DNA of 64,000 bases from Virgibacillus halotolerans (GTDB taxonomy: Bacteria > Bacillota > Bacilli > Bacillales > Amphibacillaceae): positions 62,001 to 126,000 of the forward strand of contig NZ_JAFBEA010000006.1 of assembly GCF_016908515.1 (NCBI RefSeq). Reading direction: 5' to 3'. The translations under genes and the position numbers were made by a program. Numbering within the stretch: the stretch's first letter is position 1; each line of letters opens with the position of its first letter. The notes beneath the pieces were generated by a model, which saw only the letters and a list, made by a program, of their open reading frames with translations, did no database searches and was not told the origin of the DNA. This document shows positions 11,006-20,387 of this stretch, one piece after another.

Positions 11006-11066
11006 GGAGAAACCGCAAACTACGAATGCAATCGCGCATTGGTATGTTTTGCGGTTTTTCTGTTTT
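11006..11066 (+). promoter_or_regulatory. glpD leader terminator, GlpP target
   Basis: A long hairpin: AGAAACCGCAAAC (11008-11020) pairs with GTTTTGCGGTTTTTCT (11046-11061), with an inner AATGC/GCATT stem, and a T-rich tail follows. It lies in the glpD leader about 90 bases before the start codon, directly downstream of glpP. This is the arrangement of the B. subtilis glpD attenuator, where GlpP with glycerol-3-phosphate allows readthrough. The regulatory assignment is by analogy. Confidence 0.8.
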
Positions 11067-11155
11067 TCGTAAACTGATCGGGTTTAGACGCATGACTATT
11101 CGAAAATAGGGTAGAGTTAGGTATGGACAATATGTGATGATTGGAGAGAATAAGT

Positions 11156-12823
11156 ATGTCAGATTTTTCAAGTCATAAACGGACAGAAACATTACAACAA
11201 TTAGCAAATAAACAATTAGATGTATTGATCATTGGAGGTGGGATCACAGGCGCAGGAATCTCGCTGGATGCGGTGACTCGCGGATTAAATACTGGATTGG
11301 TGGAAATGCAGGATTTTGCTGCAGGGACATCGAGCAGGTCGACCAAGCTTGTACATGGAGGACTTCGCTATTTACAGCAATTTGAAATTAAAATCGTCGC
11401 GGAAACAGGTAAGGAACGGGCAATTGTTTATGAGAATGGGCCACATGTGACGACACCTGAATGGATGATGCTTCCTTTCCACAAAGGAGGAAACTTTGGT
11501 CCATTTACAACAAATGTTGGCCTAAGGTTATATGACTTTTTAGCCGGTGTGAAAAAAAGTGAACGCAGAAAAATGCTGAAACCGGAAGAAGCACTACGAA
11601 AAGAACCACTCATTAAAAAAGAAGCATTAAGAGGTGCCGGTTATTATGTTGAGTATAAAACAGATGATGCCCGTTTAACGATTGAAGTGATGAAGAAAGC
11701 CGTCCAAAAAGGTGCACATGCTGTCAATTACACTAAAGTTATTGAATTATTATATGATGATTCAAACAAAGTATATGGTGTACTGGTGGAAGATCAAATA
11801 ACAAAAGAAACGTATAAAATATATGCCAAAAAAATCGTTAATGCAGGTGGACCGTGGGTAGACGAATTAAGAGAAATGGACGGATCGAAACAAGGAAAAT
11901 CACTACATCTGACAAAAGGGGTACACCTTGTATTTCCGCAATCGATATTCCCATTACAACAAGCTATCTATTTTGATGCGCCAGATGGTCGGATGATCTT
12001 TGCTATACCCCGTAATAATAAAGCCTATGTGGGAACAACAGATACAGGATATGGCGGCAACATTGCACATCCAACCATGACAGAAAAAGATCGTGATTAT
12101 TTGCTTGATGCTATTAATTACATGTTCCCGTCATTGCAAATGACTGCTGAGCATGTGGAATCAAGTTGGGCTGGATTGCGACCATTAATCGCAGATGAAG
12201 ACAAGGATAATCCAGATGAAATATCGCGGAAAGATGAAATTTTCATTTCCGACTCTGGTCTGATTTCAATGGCCGGAGGAAAATTAACTGGATATCGTAA
12301 AATGGCGGAAGAAGCAGTCAATACGGTTGTAAAACAATTGAAAGCGGAAGATGGCATACTTTACACGTCATCAGAAACAAAGCATTTGCCAATCTCCGGC
12401 GGAGAAGTTGGTGGATCTACAGGCTTTAAACGCTTTAAAGAAAGAAAAATGGAAGAAGGAAAGACCCTTGGGTTGGATGAGGAAACCTTGGAAATGCTTA
12501 TTCAAACATATGGGGCAAATGTAGAAACGATCTTTGAGCTTTATCAGAAAAGACAAACAGAAGCGAAGGAAAATCATGTGGACCCGGTCGTGTTTGCCGA
12601 GTTGATCTATGCGATGGAATATGAACTAGCGTATAAACCAGTAGACTTCTTCGTCCGCAGAACCGGCGCATTATTTTTCAAAATTAATTGGCTAAAGGAA
12701 CACAAAGAAAGTGTTATCACCTACATGGCAAAAACCCTGGAATGGGGCAAGGAGCAAGAGGAGGACTATCGATCCGAACTTGAGCAATTAATGCACGAGG
12801 CAGTGACACCGGATAAAGAATAA
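11156..12823 (+). CDS. glpD: aerobic glycerol-3-phosphate dehydrogenase
   Basis: Membrane-associated FAD enzyme oxidising glycerol-3-phosphate to dihydroxyacetone phosphate and passing electrons to menaquinone. The 555-residue protein has the FAD-binding motif IIGGGITGAGI near residue 25, the signature TSSRSTKLVHGGLRYL near residue 60, and a C-terminal helical DAO_C domain. ATG 11156 is chosen because TTGGAGAGA lies just upstream. Expression is probably controlled by the GlpP attenuator in its leader. DHAP made here enters glycolysis at TpiA, encoded at 39 kb. Confidence 0.96.
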   Translation: MSDFSSHKRTETLQQLANKQLDVLIIGGGITGAGISLDAVTRGLNTGLVEMQDFAAGTSSRSTKLVHGGLRYLQQFEIKIVAETGKERAIVYENGPHVTTPEWMMLPFHKGGNFGPFTTNVGLRLYDFLAGVKKSERRKMLKPEEALRKEPLIKKEALRGAGYYVEYKTDDARLTIEVMKKAVQKGAHAVNYTKVIELLYDDSNKVYGVLVEDQITKETYKIYAKKIVNAGGPWVDELREMDGSKQGKSLHLTKGVHLVFPQSIFPLQQAIYFDAPDGRMIFAIPRNNKAYVGTTDTGYGGNIAHPTMTEKDRDYLLDAINYMFPSLQMTAEHVESSWAGLRPLIADEDKDNPDEISRKDEIFISDSGLISMAGGKLTGYRKMAEEAVNTVVKQLKAEDGILYTSSETKHLPISGGEVGGSTGFKRFKERKMEEGKTLGLDEETLEMLIQTYGANVETIFELYQKRQTEAKENHVDPVVFAELIYAMEYELAYKPVDFFVRRTGALFFKINWLKEHKESVITYMAKTLEWGKEQEEDYRSELEQLMHEAVTPDKE

Positions 12824-12833
12824 TTGATAGTGG

Positions 12834-12864
12834 AAAAAGTTGACCCCATTTGGTCAACTTTTTT
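12834..12864 (+). terminator. rho-independent terminator after glpD
   Basis: AAAAGTTGACC / GGTCAACTTTT stem with a short loop and T run, ten bases after the glpD stop. Confidence 0.88.
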
Positions 12865-12980
12865 GCTGCGGTGAAAGATGAATTTGTGTGATCCATCGAC
12901 TTACTTAGTTATTCCAGTATGATTCGCCATGTGAGTATGTTATAATCTGTTCGTATGTGAAGATGTGAGGAGGGATACAC

Positions 12981-13982
12981 ATGCCACAGCTCGAAGATAA
13001 GTTAGATGGAAAACAAAACAATGTTATCCCTTTTATACCTGAGGGTGATTTTTATTTTTCAAAAGGTGTAGAGGCTTTTCAAAAAAAGAAATTTGACATC
13101 GCAATCAAATGGTTGAATAAGGCGATGGATGAAAAACCGGAAGATCCATTATATGCATGTCAGATGTCTATTATATATACGGAGATTGGCTCTTATTATG
13201 AAGCGAATGAGTTGTTAACTACTGTTTTACAAACAACAGATTATGTGGACTGCTATTATTTATTAGCAAATAATTATGCACATTTGGGACTGCTTAATGA
13301 TGCGGCAAAGTATGCCAACGCATACCTTGATAAAGAGCCTGAAGGTGATTTTAGTGAAGAGACGAAACAATTATTGGACTTAATTGACATTGATGAGGAA
13401 CAAGTAGATGATAACTGGGATTTGGAAGAAGAAGATGAACTCCTGATTTATCAGGAAACGGCCTTTTATCATATGGAATTCATGGAATGGGATAAAGCAT
13501 TATTGGTGATTAAGGAAATGATGACATTATTTCCTGAGCACCAGCTTGCTAAACATGATTATACACAGGCATTATTCTTTTCCGGTCAGCAACAGGATGC
13601 GATCGAAATGGAATTAGATATACTAAAAGACGATGCCAATTCTTTATACAGTATGACAAATTTGGCTGTGTTTTATTATGAACAGGGCAATAAACCGGAA
13701 TATGAAAATTATATTCAGGCATTACTAAACGTATACCCCATGCATGAGCAGCAGAAATTGAGAATCGCGGTTACATTGGCTAAGACGGGTTTTCATGAAC
13801 AAGCATATAGTCGTTTTAGATTATTGGCAAAGGGTATCGTTAAAGGACACCCTTCTTTTTATCGGTGGTACAGTAAAACGATTTTTCAACAGGGTTTTCC
13901 CGAAAAGGCACAGAATTTATGGGAAGAAGGCATAAAAAAACATCCGAAATTAGTAAATGAAGTAGGTCCGGACGGTCTGTGA
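12981..13982 (+). CDS. yvcD: TPR repeat protein, YvcD-like
   Basis: A 333-residue cytoplasmic protein made of helical tetratricopeptide-type repeats, for example residues 21-54 (YFSKGVEAFQKKKFDIAIKW) and again in the second half (WDKALLVIKEMMTLFPEHQ). An acidic linker lies near residue 140. No catalytic domain is visible. Its position immediately upstream of trxB matches B. subtilis yvcD. TPR proteins are protein-binding scaffolds; the partner is unknown. GAGGAGGG precedes the ATG. Confidence 0.82.
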   Translation: MPQLEDKLDGKQNNVIPFIPEGDFYFSKGVEAFQKKKFDIAIKWLNKAMDEKPEDPLYACQMSIIYTEIGSYYEANELLTTVLQTTDYVDCYYLLANNYAHLGLLNDAAKYANAYLDKEPEGDFSEETKQLLDLIDIDEEQVDDNWDLEEEDELLIYQETAFYHMEFMEWDKALLVIKEMMTLFPEHQLAKHDYTQALFFSGQQQDAIEMELDILKDDANSLYSMTNLAVFYYEQGNKPEYENYIQALLNVYPMHEQQKLRIAVTLAKTGFHEQAYSRFRLLAKGIVKGHPSFYRWYSKTIFQQGFPEKAQNLWEEGIKKHPKLVNEVGPDGL

Positions 13983-14060
13983 GCATAATAATAGACGTGG
14001 GGCTAATGATTGATTAAACTATATATGGTTTAAATTAAGTAGTGAGAAGGGGCGGTATGA

Positions 14061-15014
<954 letters not shown>

Positions 15015-15417
15015 AGTTAAACTTCATTCAGTAGGAGTTTTCGACGCGCAGGACGTGTTAGTGTAGACGTCGTGACTTTAACTTTAGTCTTTGTTCCCTG
15101 TTTGCAGGGCTTTTGTGGGCAGTAGTCCCCACTAAAATTGTCGTTTAGCCTCAATTTTTGAGGTGGAATTTTAATGCCCGTTAATCTGCGGAAAAGGTGT
15201 GGAACAATTTTTTAAAAAGTAATTACTTTTTAACGCTGTTGTAACACGCTCGCAATATAGATGGGGTACAATGAACTTAACTAATTGACCCCCTTTTAAT
15301 AGATAGATTAGTTTATTGCACAGGTGATAATCACCTGTGCTTTTTTTATATTATAAGGCTGGTGTATCTTTCATAACTTGTCCCATCCTGTCGAACAATC
15401 AGGAGAGCTTATTATGC
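15015..15417. other. non-coding gap with clustered short hairpins
   Basis: No gene is supported between trxB and the rapZ leader. From about 15035 to 15200 the DNA is more GC-rich and holds several short inverted repeats: GTCACGACGTC-type palindromic bases near 15070, CCCTG/CAGGG near 15095, GTGGG/CCCAC near 15114, and CCTCAA/TTGAGG near 15150. It looks like a decayed or dispersed intergenic element. A TACAAT box lies near 15267 and a terminator at 15318. Confidence 0.5.
15318..15347 (+). terminator. rho-independent terminator between trxB and rapZ
   Basis: Perfect 10-base stem GCACAGGTGA / TCACCTGTGC with a 3-base loop followed by seven T. It may end trxB transcription or a short transcript from the TACAAT box near 15267. 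Confidence 0.85.
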
Positions 15418-15467
15418 TTGTTGCTTTCCATTCATTCATTGTATAATAGAAGTAATGCTTAAATTAT

Positions 15468-15567
15468 ATGCTTCTGAGGGAAACAGAAGCAATAAAATAA
15501 AGTACCCTCTTACACAGAAGATGGTGTGTAAGAGGGTTCACATGTAGTTCCGGAATAGCCTTCCGGG
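15468..15567 (+). promoter_or_regulatory. rapZ leader with three consecutive hairpins
   Basis: Three inverted repeats stand in a row just before rapZ: GCTTCTG/CAGAAGC (about 15470-15490), a perfect 13-base stem ACCCTCTTACACA/TGTGTAAGAGGGT (about 15503-15537), and TTCCGG/CCGGGAA (about 15548-15569). None has a T run, so they are not typical terminators. They may stabilise or regulate the mRNA; no known riboswitch class was recognised. Confidence 0.5.
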
Positions 15568-15595
15568 AATAGGTTGATGATGGGGGCGATATCTT

Positions 15596-16480
15596 ATGGA
15601 AAACGAAGAAAAAGGAACGAATTTGGTCATTATAACAGGCATGTCTGGTGCAGGGAAAACGGTCGCCGTGCAAAGCTTCGAGGATTTAGGTTACTATTGT
15701 GTAGATAATTTACCGCCAACATTGTTACCGAAATTCCTTGAATTGATGAAGGACTCTACAAACAACATTCGAAAAGTTGCACTGGTCATTGATTTGCGTG
15801 GACGTGAATTTTTTGACTCCTTATTCGAATCATTAGATGTTTTAGGTAAAGAAAACTGGTTGGAAGAACATATTCTTTTTCTAGATGCGAAGGATGAAAA
15901 GCTTGTTAGCAGATATAAAGAAACAAGACGTGCACATCCATTGGCTGTAGGCGGTTTACCATTGAATGGAATCCAGCAGGAAAGAAAGATCTTAGATGAA
16001 TTAAGAGGCAGATCCCAGCGCATTATTGATACTACCAATTTAAAGCCAAAAGAATTACGGGAAAAAATCGTAAAAGCTTACACAACCGATAAACAAGAGA
16101 TATTCTCCGTGCATATGGTATCATTCGGATTTAAATATGGTCTGCCAATTGATGCTGATTTGGTTTTCGATGTAAGGTTTCTGCCCAATCCCCACTATGT
16201 AGGGCACCTGCAACCATTAACAGGCTTAAACCAAGAGGTTTCTTCTTATGTTTTTAAGTGGTCAGAAACACAAATATTTAATGAAAAAGTACTTGATCTA
16301 TTGCAGTTTATGCTTCCACAATATAAAAAAGAAGGAAAATCCCAGCTTGTAGTAGCCATTGGATGTACGGGTGGACAGCACCGTTCAGTCGCTCTAACTG
16401 AGTATTTTGCGAAGGAGTTATCAGCTAGTTATATTACGCACATCAGCCATAGGGACATCGATAAAAGAAAGGAACATTAG
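15596..16480 (+). CDS. rapZ: RapZ/YvcJ nucleotide-binding protein
   Basis: P-loop ATPase/GTPase of the RapZ (YvcJ) family. In E. coli RapZ is an RNA-binding adaptor that targets the GlmZ sRNA to RNase E; the Bacillus protein is known mainly as a nucleotide hydrolase affecting competence. The Walker A motif GMSGAGKT is at residues 14-21, the DNLPP motif near residue 36, and the conserved C-terminal GCTGGQHRS near residue 258. It heads the rapZ-yvcK-whiA-crh cluster, with yvcK only two bases downstream. Confidence 0.94.
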   Translation: MENEEKGTNLVIITGMSGAGKTVAVQSFEDLGYYCVDNLPPTLLPKFLELMKDSTNNIRKVALVIDLRGREFFDSLFESLDVLGKENWLEEHILFLDAKDEKLVSRYKETRRAHPLAVGGLPLNGIQQERKILDELRGRSQRIIDTTNLKPKELREKIVKAYTTDKQEIFSVHMVSFGFKYGLPIDADLVFDVRFLPNPHYVGHLQPLTGLNQEVSSYVFKWSETQIFNEKVLDLLQFMLPQYKKEGKSQLVVAIGCTGGQHRSVALTEYFAKELSASYITHISHRDIDKRKEH

Positions 16481-16482
16481 AG

Positions 16483-17439
16483 ATGGGAAATCAAACGGAG
16501 CCAAAAGTAGTTGTTATCGGTGGCGGTACAGGTATGCCTGTTCTTTTGCGTGGGCTTAAAGACTTGCCCATTCAATTAACTGCACTTGTTACAGTGGCTG
16601 ACGATGGAGGAAGCACAGGTAGACTACGGGATGTAATGGATATCCCAGCACCTGGTGATATACGAAATGTAATTGCTGCTATGTCTGATGCGGAACCAAT
16701 GCTTGTAGAATTATTTCAGCACCGATTTGCTACAGGTAATGGATTATCAGGTCACTCGATGGGGAACCTGTTGCTTGCAGCTCTGACATCTATAACAGGT
16801 GATTTTTATACCGGTATTAAAGAGATTTCCCGTGTGTTAAATGTGAAAGGGAATATTTATCCCATTTCTAATGAAAACATGTATTTACATGCAAAAATGA
16901 TGGATGGATCGATTGTTTCTGGAGAATCGAATATTCCACTATCGAATAAGCAAATAAAGCGTGTTTTTCTCAGTCCTCAGCCCGTAAAACCTTTTCCTGG
17001 TGCTATTCAAGCGATTAAAGAAGCTGATTTAATTGTCATTTCACCTGGCAGCTTGTATACAAGTATCATGCCAAACATTATTATTCCTGGGATAGATGAT
17101 GCACTGAAACAGGCGCAAGGCAAGATTATTTATGTTTGTAACGTCATGACCCAGGCTGGAGAAACAACTGCATACAGTGCTGCAGATCATGTTCAGGCAA
17201 TCAATGATCATATTGGTCAAGACTGTGTGGATGCAATCGTAGTACATAACGAACCAATCAAAGGGCCGGTTCGTGAAATATATGCGGAAGAGAACGCAGA
17301 GCCAGTCATTTATGATACAGAACGCTTAATTGATATGGGGCTACAAATTATTGAAGGTGACATCATTAACCATGAGCGAACCACATTAAGGCATGACACA
17401 AGAAAAATTGCTAAATTATTATATTCGATATTAGCTTAA
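16483..17439 (+). CDS. yvcK: gluconeogenesis factor YvcK (CofD-like)
   Basis: A UDP-sugar-binding protein of the CofD-like family, needed in B. subtilis for growth on gluconeogenic carbon and for correct cell shape and PBP1 placement. The N-terminus shows the nucleotide-binding [31 protein letters not shown] near residue 40 and GHSMGNLLL near residue 88 are the family's signature motifs. The 318-residue length is typical. It starts two bases after rapZ. Confidence 0.94.
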   Translation: MGNQTEPKVVVIGGGTGMPVLLRGLKDLPIQLTALVTVADDGGSTGRLRDVMDIPAPGDIRNVIAAMSDAEPMLVELFQHRFATGNGLSGHSMGNLLLAALTSITGDFYTGIKEISRVLNVKGNIYPISNENMYLHAKMMDGSIVSGESNIPLSNKQIKRVFLSPQPVKPFPGAIQAIKEADLIVISPGSLYTSIMPNIIIPGIDDALKQAQGKIIYVCNVMTQAGETTAYSAADHVQAINDHIGQDCVDAIVVHNEPIKGPVREIYAEENAEPVIYDTERLIDMGLQIIEGDIINHERTTLRHDTRKIAKLLYSILA

Positions 17440-17473
17440 GTATCATTGTGGTCATAGTAAAGGAGGGAAAAAA

Positions 17474-18412
17474 ATGTCCTTTGCTTCAGAAATAAAAAAG
17501 GAATTGACGACAATTGAACTTGATGATTGTTGTGTACTTGCGGAATTAACAGCTTTAATTCGAATGAATGGAACTGTTTCCCTGGCAAAAGATGATTATT
17601 CGCTGGATGTTCAAACTGAAAATGCAGCAATCGCACGCCGTATCTATACGCTAATTAAAACAGCATACACGATCCCCATTGAACTACTTGTCCGAAGAAA
17701 GATGAAGCTAAAGAAAAACAATGTTTATATTGTTCGAATGAAGGAAGACGTCGGCAAAATGTTAAAGGATCTGGAAATATTCCGGGAACCTTTTACATTT
17801 ATCCGATCAATCTCAAACAAATTTTTAAACAAAACCTGTTGTAAAAAATCCTACTTACGTGGTGCCTTTTTAGCAGGCGGTTCCATCAATAACCCGGAGA
17901 CATCCTCCTATCATTTAGAAATTTTTAATTTCCACCAGGAACATAATGAAGCATTGTGTGAACTTGCCAACACATTTGATTTACGTGCGCGAACATTGGA
18001 ACGTAAAAATGGGTATATTGTTTATATTAAAGAAGCAGAAAAAATTACTGCATTTTTAAGTGTTATTGGTGCGCATAATGCATTATTTAAGTTTGAAGAC
18101 GTAAGAATTGTGCGGGATATGCGGAATTCGGTAAATAGACTAGTAAATTGTGAGACAGCAAACTTAAATAAAACGATCGGTGCTGCGTTTCGCCAAATAG
18201 AAAATATTAATTTTATTGAGCGTACTGTAGGACTTGATCAGCTTCCTGAAAAATTGCAGGAAATCGCAAAATTGCGTGTGGAGCATCAGGAAGTTTCATT
18301 AAAAGAATTAGGGGAAATGGTTGAAAGTGGAAAGATTTCCAAGTCAGGTGTAAATCATCGATTAAAAAAAATCGATCTGTTTGCTGAGAAAATTAAACTA
18401 GGCGAAGTATAA
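17474..18412 (+). CDS. whiA: DNA-binding protein WhiA
   Basis: WhiA links cell division and chromosome segregation in Firmicutes and is a sporulation regulator in actinomycetes. The 312-residue protein has a degenerate LAGLIDADG-like homing-endonuclease fold ([22 protein letters not shown] near residue 128) without the catalytic acidic pair, and a C-terminal helix-turn-helix ([25 protein letters not shown]). AAAGGAGGG precedes the ATG. It is the fourth conserved member of the B. subtilis yvcI-crh operon order. Confidence 0.95.
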   Translation: MSFASEIKKELTTIELDDCCVLAELTALIRMNGTVSLAKDDYSLDVQTENAAIARRIYTLIKTAYTIPIELLVRRKMKLKKNNVYIVRMKEDVGKMLKDLEIFREPFTFIRSISNKFLNKTCCKKSYLRGAFLAGGSINNPETSSYHLEIFNFHQEHNEALCELANTFDLRARTLERKNGYIVYIKEAEKITAFLSVIGAHNALFKFEDVRIVRDMRNSVNRLVNCETANLNKTIGAAFRQIENINFIERTVGLDQLPEKLQEIAKLRVEHQEVSLKELGEMVESGKISKSGVNHRLKKIDLFAEKIKLGEV

Positions 18413-18431
18413 AAGGGTTGGAAATCAATAA

Positions 18432-18461
18432 TTTCAATTTATCGTTATTTCATGATATAAT
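18432..18461 (+). promoter_or_regulatory. candidate crh promoter
   Basis: TTTCAA (18432-18437) and TATAAT (18456-18461) with an 18-base spacer, between whiA and crh. It would give crh a leader of about 125 bases. Confidence 0.45.
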
Positions 18462-18505
18462 ATTGGTAATTTTAAACGATCAGAATGTTTATGGAATGTC
18501 GATCT

Positions 18506-18544
18506 TATCGGCAGTATTTGTATGATGGTACATTACTGTCGATA
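18506..18544 (+). promoter_or_regulatory. leader hairpin upstream of crh
   Basis: An 11-base inverted repeat, TATCGGCAGTA / TACTGTCGATA, with one G-U wobble and a 17-base loop, about 50 bases before the crh start. It is followed by AAAATT rather than T's, so it is not an ordinary terminator. Confidence 0.5.
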
Positions 18545-18559
18545 AAAATTAAATACGAA

Positions 18560-18573
18560 TGATAGCGCTTACG
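18560..18573. promoter_or_regulatory. possible cre (CcpA) site before crh
   Basis: TGATAGCGCTTACG matches the loose cre consensus TGWNANCGNTNWCA at all but the last position. It lies just upstream of the crh Shine-Dalgarno. Because Crh is a CcpA cofactor, feedback control is plausible but unproven. Confidence 0.35.
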
Positions 18574-18593
18574 AAAATGAGAGGATGAGTGAT

Positions 18594-18860
18594 TTGGTCG
18601 AAAGGTCAGTCAAAGTTGAGTTAGATACAGGTTTACAAGCAAGACCTGCAGCACTATTTGTGCAGGAAGCAAATCATTACACAGCACATTTGTTTCTTGA
18701 AAAAGATGGTAAAAGAGTGAATGCCAAAAGTATTATGGGGCTCATGAGCCTAGCAATCACAACTGGGGAGATGATCACGTTAATAGCTGATGGTGTGGAT
18801 GCAGAAGCTGCAATCGATCATTTATCTTCATTTGTTTCAAGAGAGGAAGCACAGGCTTAG
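18594..18860 (+). CDS. crh: HPr-like catabolite repression protein Crh
   Basis: Crh is an HPr paralogue used only for regulation: HPr kinase phosphorylates Ser46 and the product assists CcpA. The motif TGLQARPAA carries Gln where HPr has the PTS-active His15, and NAKSIMGLMSL keeps the regulatory serine. Both are diagnostic. I prefer TTG 18594 over ATG 18585: GAGAGG abuts that ATG with no spacer, but lies nine bases from the TTG, which also gives the family N-terminus MVERSVKVEL. The product is 88 residues. Confidence 0.9.
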   Translation: MVERSVKVELDTGLQARPAALFVQEANHYTAHLFLEKDGKRVNAKSIMGLMSLAITTGEMITLIADGVDAEAAIDHLSSFVSREEAQA

Positions 18861-18979
18861 AGGGAACAAATAATGCCTAGTGTAAAAGTAATAAAATAAA
18901 ACTTGGCATTCACCAAGCTTTAATGGTGAATGCCTTAGTTGCAGTTATACAGTAGGAATTTTTATACTTTCCTACTGAT

Positions 18980-19015
18980 AAAAAAACCTTTCACATAATA
19001 GTGAAAGGTTTTTTT
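18980..19015. terminator. bidirectional terminator between crh and clpP
   Basis: Perfect stem AACCTTTCAC / GTGAAAGGTT with A and T tracts on both sides, so it can end transcription from crh and from clpP. A second T-less hairpin (GGCATTCACCA / TGGTGAATGCC, 18905-18934) precedes it. Confidence 0.9.
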
Positions 19016-19016
19016 A

Positions 19017-19607
19017 TTATTTATCTGTATTACGCACGAGAATTTTATCGATTAATCCATAATCAACTGATTTCTGTGCTGACATGAAGTTATCACGTTC
19101 TGTATCTTGTTCAATGACTTCAAGTGGTTGACCTGTACGTTCTGAAAGAATTTCGTTCATTCTTCTTTTGATTTCAATGATTCTTTTTGCGTGAATTTCA
19201 ATATCGGTTGCTTGTCCTTGGGTACCACCAAGCGGTTGGTGAATCATCACTTCACTATTTGGCAGTGCATAACGTTTGCCTTTTTCACCAGCAGCTAATA
19301 AGAATGATCCCATAGATGCTGCCATCCCAGTACAAATAGTTGATACGTCAGATTTAATAAATTGCATGGTATCAAAAATTGCCATTCCAGCGGTGATAGA
19401 TCCACCTGGAGAGTTGATGTATAGTGAAATATCTTTTTCCGGATCGTCCGCTTCAAGGAAAAGTAATTGCGCAACAATAGAGTTTGCAACATTATCGTCA
19501 ATCGCACTTCCTAGCATAATGATTCGGTCTTTCAATAAACGTGAGTAAATATCGTATGCGCGTTCACCACGGTTTGTCTGTTCAATAACTGTTGGTATTA
19601 AATTCAT
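19017..19607 (-). CDS. clpP: ATP-dependent Clp protease proteolytic subunit
   Basis: Serine peptidase that forms two heptameric rings and works with ClpX, ClpC or ClpE. The 196-residue protein has the catalytic Ser in [14 protein letters not shown] near residue 98, His in MIHQPLGG near 123 and Asp in TERDNFMSA near 172. It ends the yvcJ-crh neighbourhood in opposite orientation. A CtsR operator overlaps its promoter, as expected for a class III heat-shock gene. Confidence 0.97.
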   Translation of the reverse strand: MNLIPTVIEQTNRGERAYDIYSRLLKDRIIMLGSAIDDNVANSIVAQLLFLEADDPEKDISLYINSPGGSITAGMAIFDTMQFIKSDVSTICTGMAASMGSFLLAAGEKGKRYALPNSEVMIHQPLGGTQGQATDIEIHAKRIIEIKRRMNEILSERTGQPLEVIEQDTERDNFMSAQKSVDYGLIDKILVRNTDK

Positions 19608-19664
19608 AATTAAATTCCTCCCTAATTTCTAACACGAATATCCATTGAATTTGGATCTGTTTTT

Positions 19665-19693
19665 ATCATAACTAAAAGGTCAATGAAGGTCAA
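19665..19693 (-). promoter_or_regulatory. clpP sigma-A promoter
   Basis: On the minus strand TTGACC (complement of 19688-19693) and TATGAT (complement of 19665-19670) are spaced by exactly 17 bases, about 60 bases before the clpP start. Confidence 0.8.
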
Positions 19694-19694
19694 A
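19678..19694. promoter_or_regulatory. CtsR operator overlapping the clpP -35 box
   Basis: The direct repeat GGTCAAT-GAA-GGTCAAA fits the CtsR heptad consensus (RGTCAAA N3 RGTCAAA) with one mismatch. It covers the clpP -35 region, so CtsR binding would block RNA polymerase until heat or protein stress. Confidence 0.85.
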
Positions 19695-19736
19695 CAAAAA
19701 CGTTCGAGAATCATTCATTTCGAAAATACTGTATCA

Positions 19737-20387
19737 TTATTCCCCGTTTGGGGTAATATAAACATTTGTAGACGACCAGGTTAATTGATAGGTGTTCCTT
19801 GGACGTCCTTTTTTTCCATATTGAGAAATCACCTCGACTTCTCCTTTTTCCTCAAGGTAAATTAAATAGCGGTGTACTGTTTGATAAGCGATGGGAAGCC
19901 CTTGCTGAATTTCGTTGATCGTGGATGGCCTATCCAATTGAATTAAGCAATTTTTAATCGACAGTAAAGTTTTATGATTAATTCCTTTGTCCACATAGGC
20001 GCTATTTTTGTTTTCCGTTAATTTTCCCATTTTTAAATTAATCCGAATACGGGAAATGAGATCTGGTGCTTTAATCGGTTTCAGTGCAAAGTCCGTTGCG
20101 CCTGCATGCAAAAAGGAATTTGCGATTTCTTGACGTTCGTCCACCGTTAAAATAATGATCGGTACGTTTTCATTCAATCTTCTTATTTTCTTGGTAGTCT
20201 GGATGCCATCCCAATCGGGCATGTGATAATCAAGTAAAATTAAGTCAGGTGCAAGCACATTGATTAATTCCACTGCTCTTTTTCCAGTAGAGGCTTCTAT
20301 CACTTGCCAATTTGCATATTCGCAAATTTCCTTTAGCGTAAAACGAATATCTTCATTGTCATCGACGACTAAGATGGTCGCGCTCAA
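19737..20387 (-). CDS. two-component response regulator with C-terminal HTH
   Basis: The receiver domain (residues 1-120) has the acidic pair DD near 9-10, the phosphoacceptor Asp in LILLDYHMPDWDG near residue 54 and the conserved Lys in ALKPIKAPD near 104. The C-terminal part (about 135-200) resembles the CitB/DcuR-type winged helix (INEIQQGLPIAYQTVHRYL). It overlaps the upstream kinase gene by 29 bases, so the two are a pair. The target genes are unknown. Confidence 0.85.
   Translation of the reverse strand: MSATILVVDDNEDIRFTLKEICEYANWQVIEASTGKRAVELINVLAPDLILLDYHMPDWDGIQTTKKIRRLNENVPIIILTVDERQEIANSFLHAGATDFALKPIKAPDLISRIRINLKMGKLTENKNSAYVDKGINHKTLLSIKNCLIQLDRPSTINEIQQGLPIAYQTVHRYLIYLEEKGEVEVISQYGKKGRPRNTYQLTWSSTNVYITPNGE

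Noticed and set aside
17474-18412. WhiA as a second homing endonuclease
   Set aside because: The LAGLIDADG-like motif is degenerate and the C-terminal HTH and gene order identify WhiA, which is not an active endonuclease.
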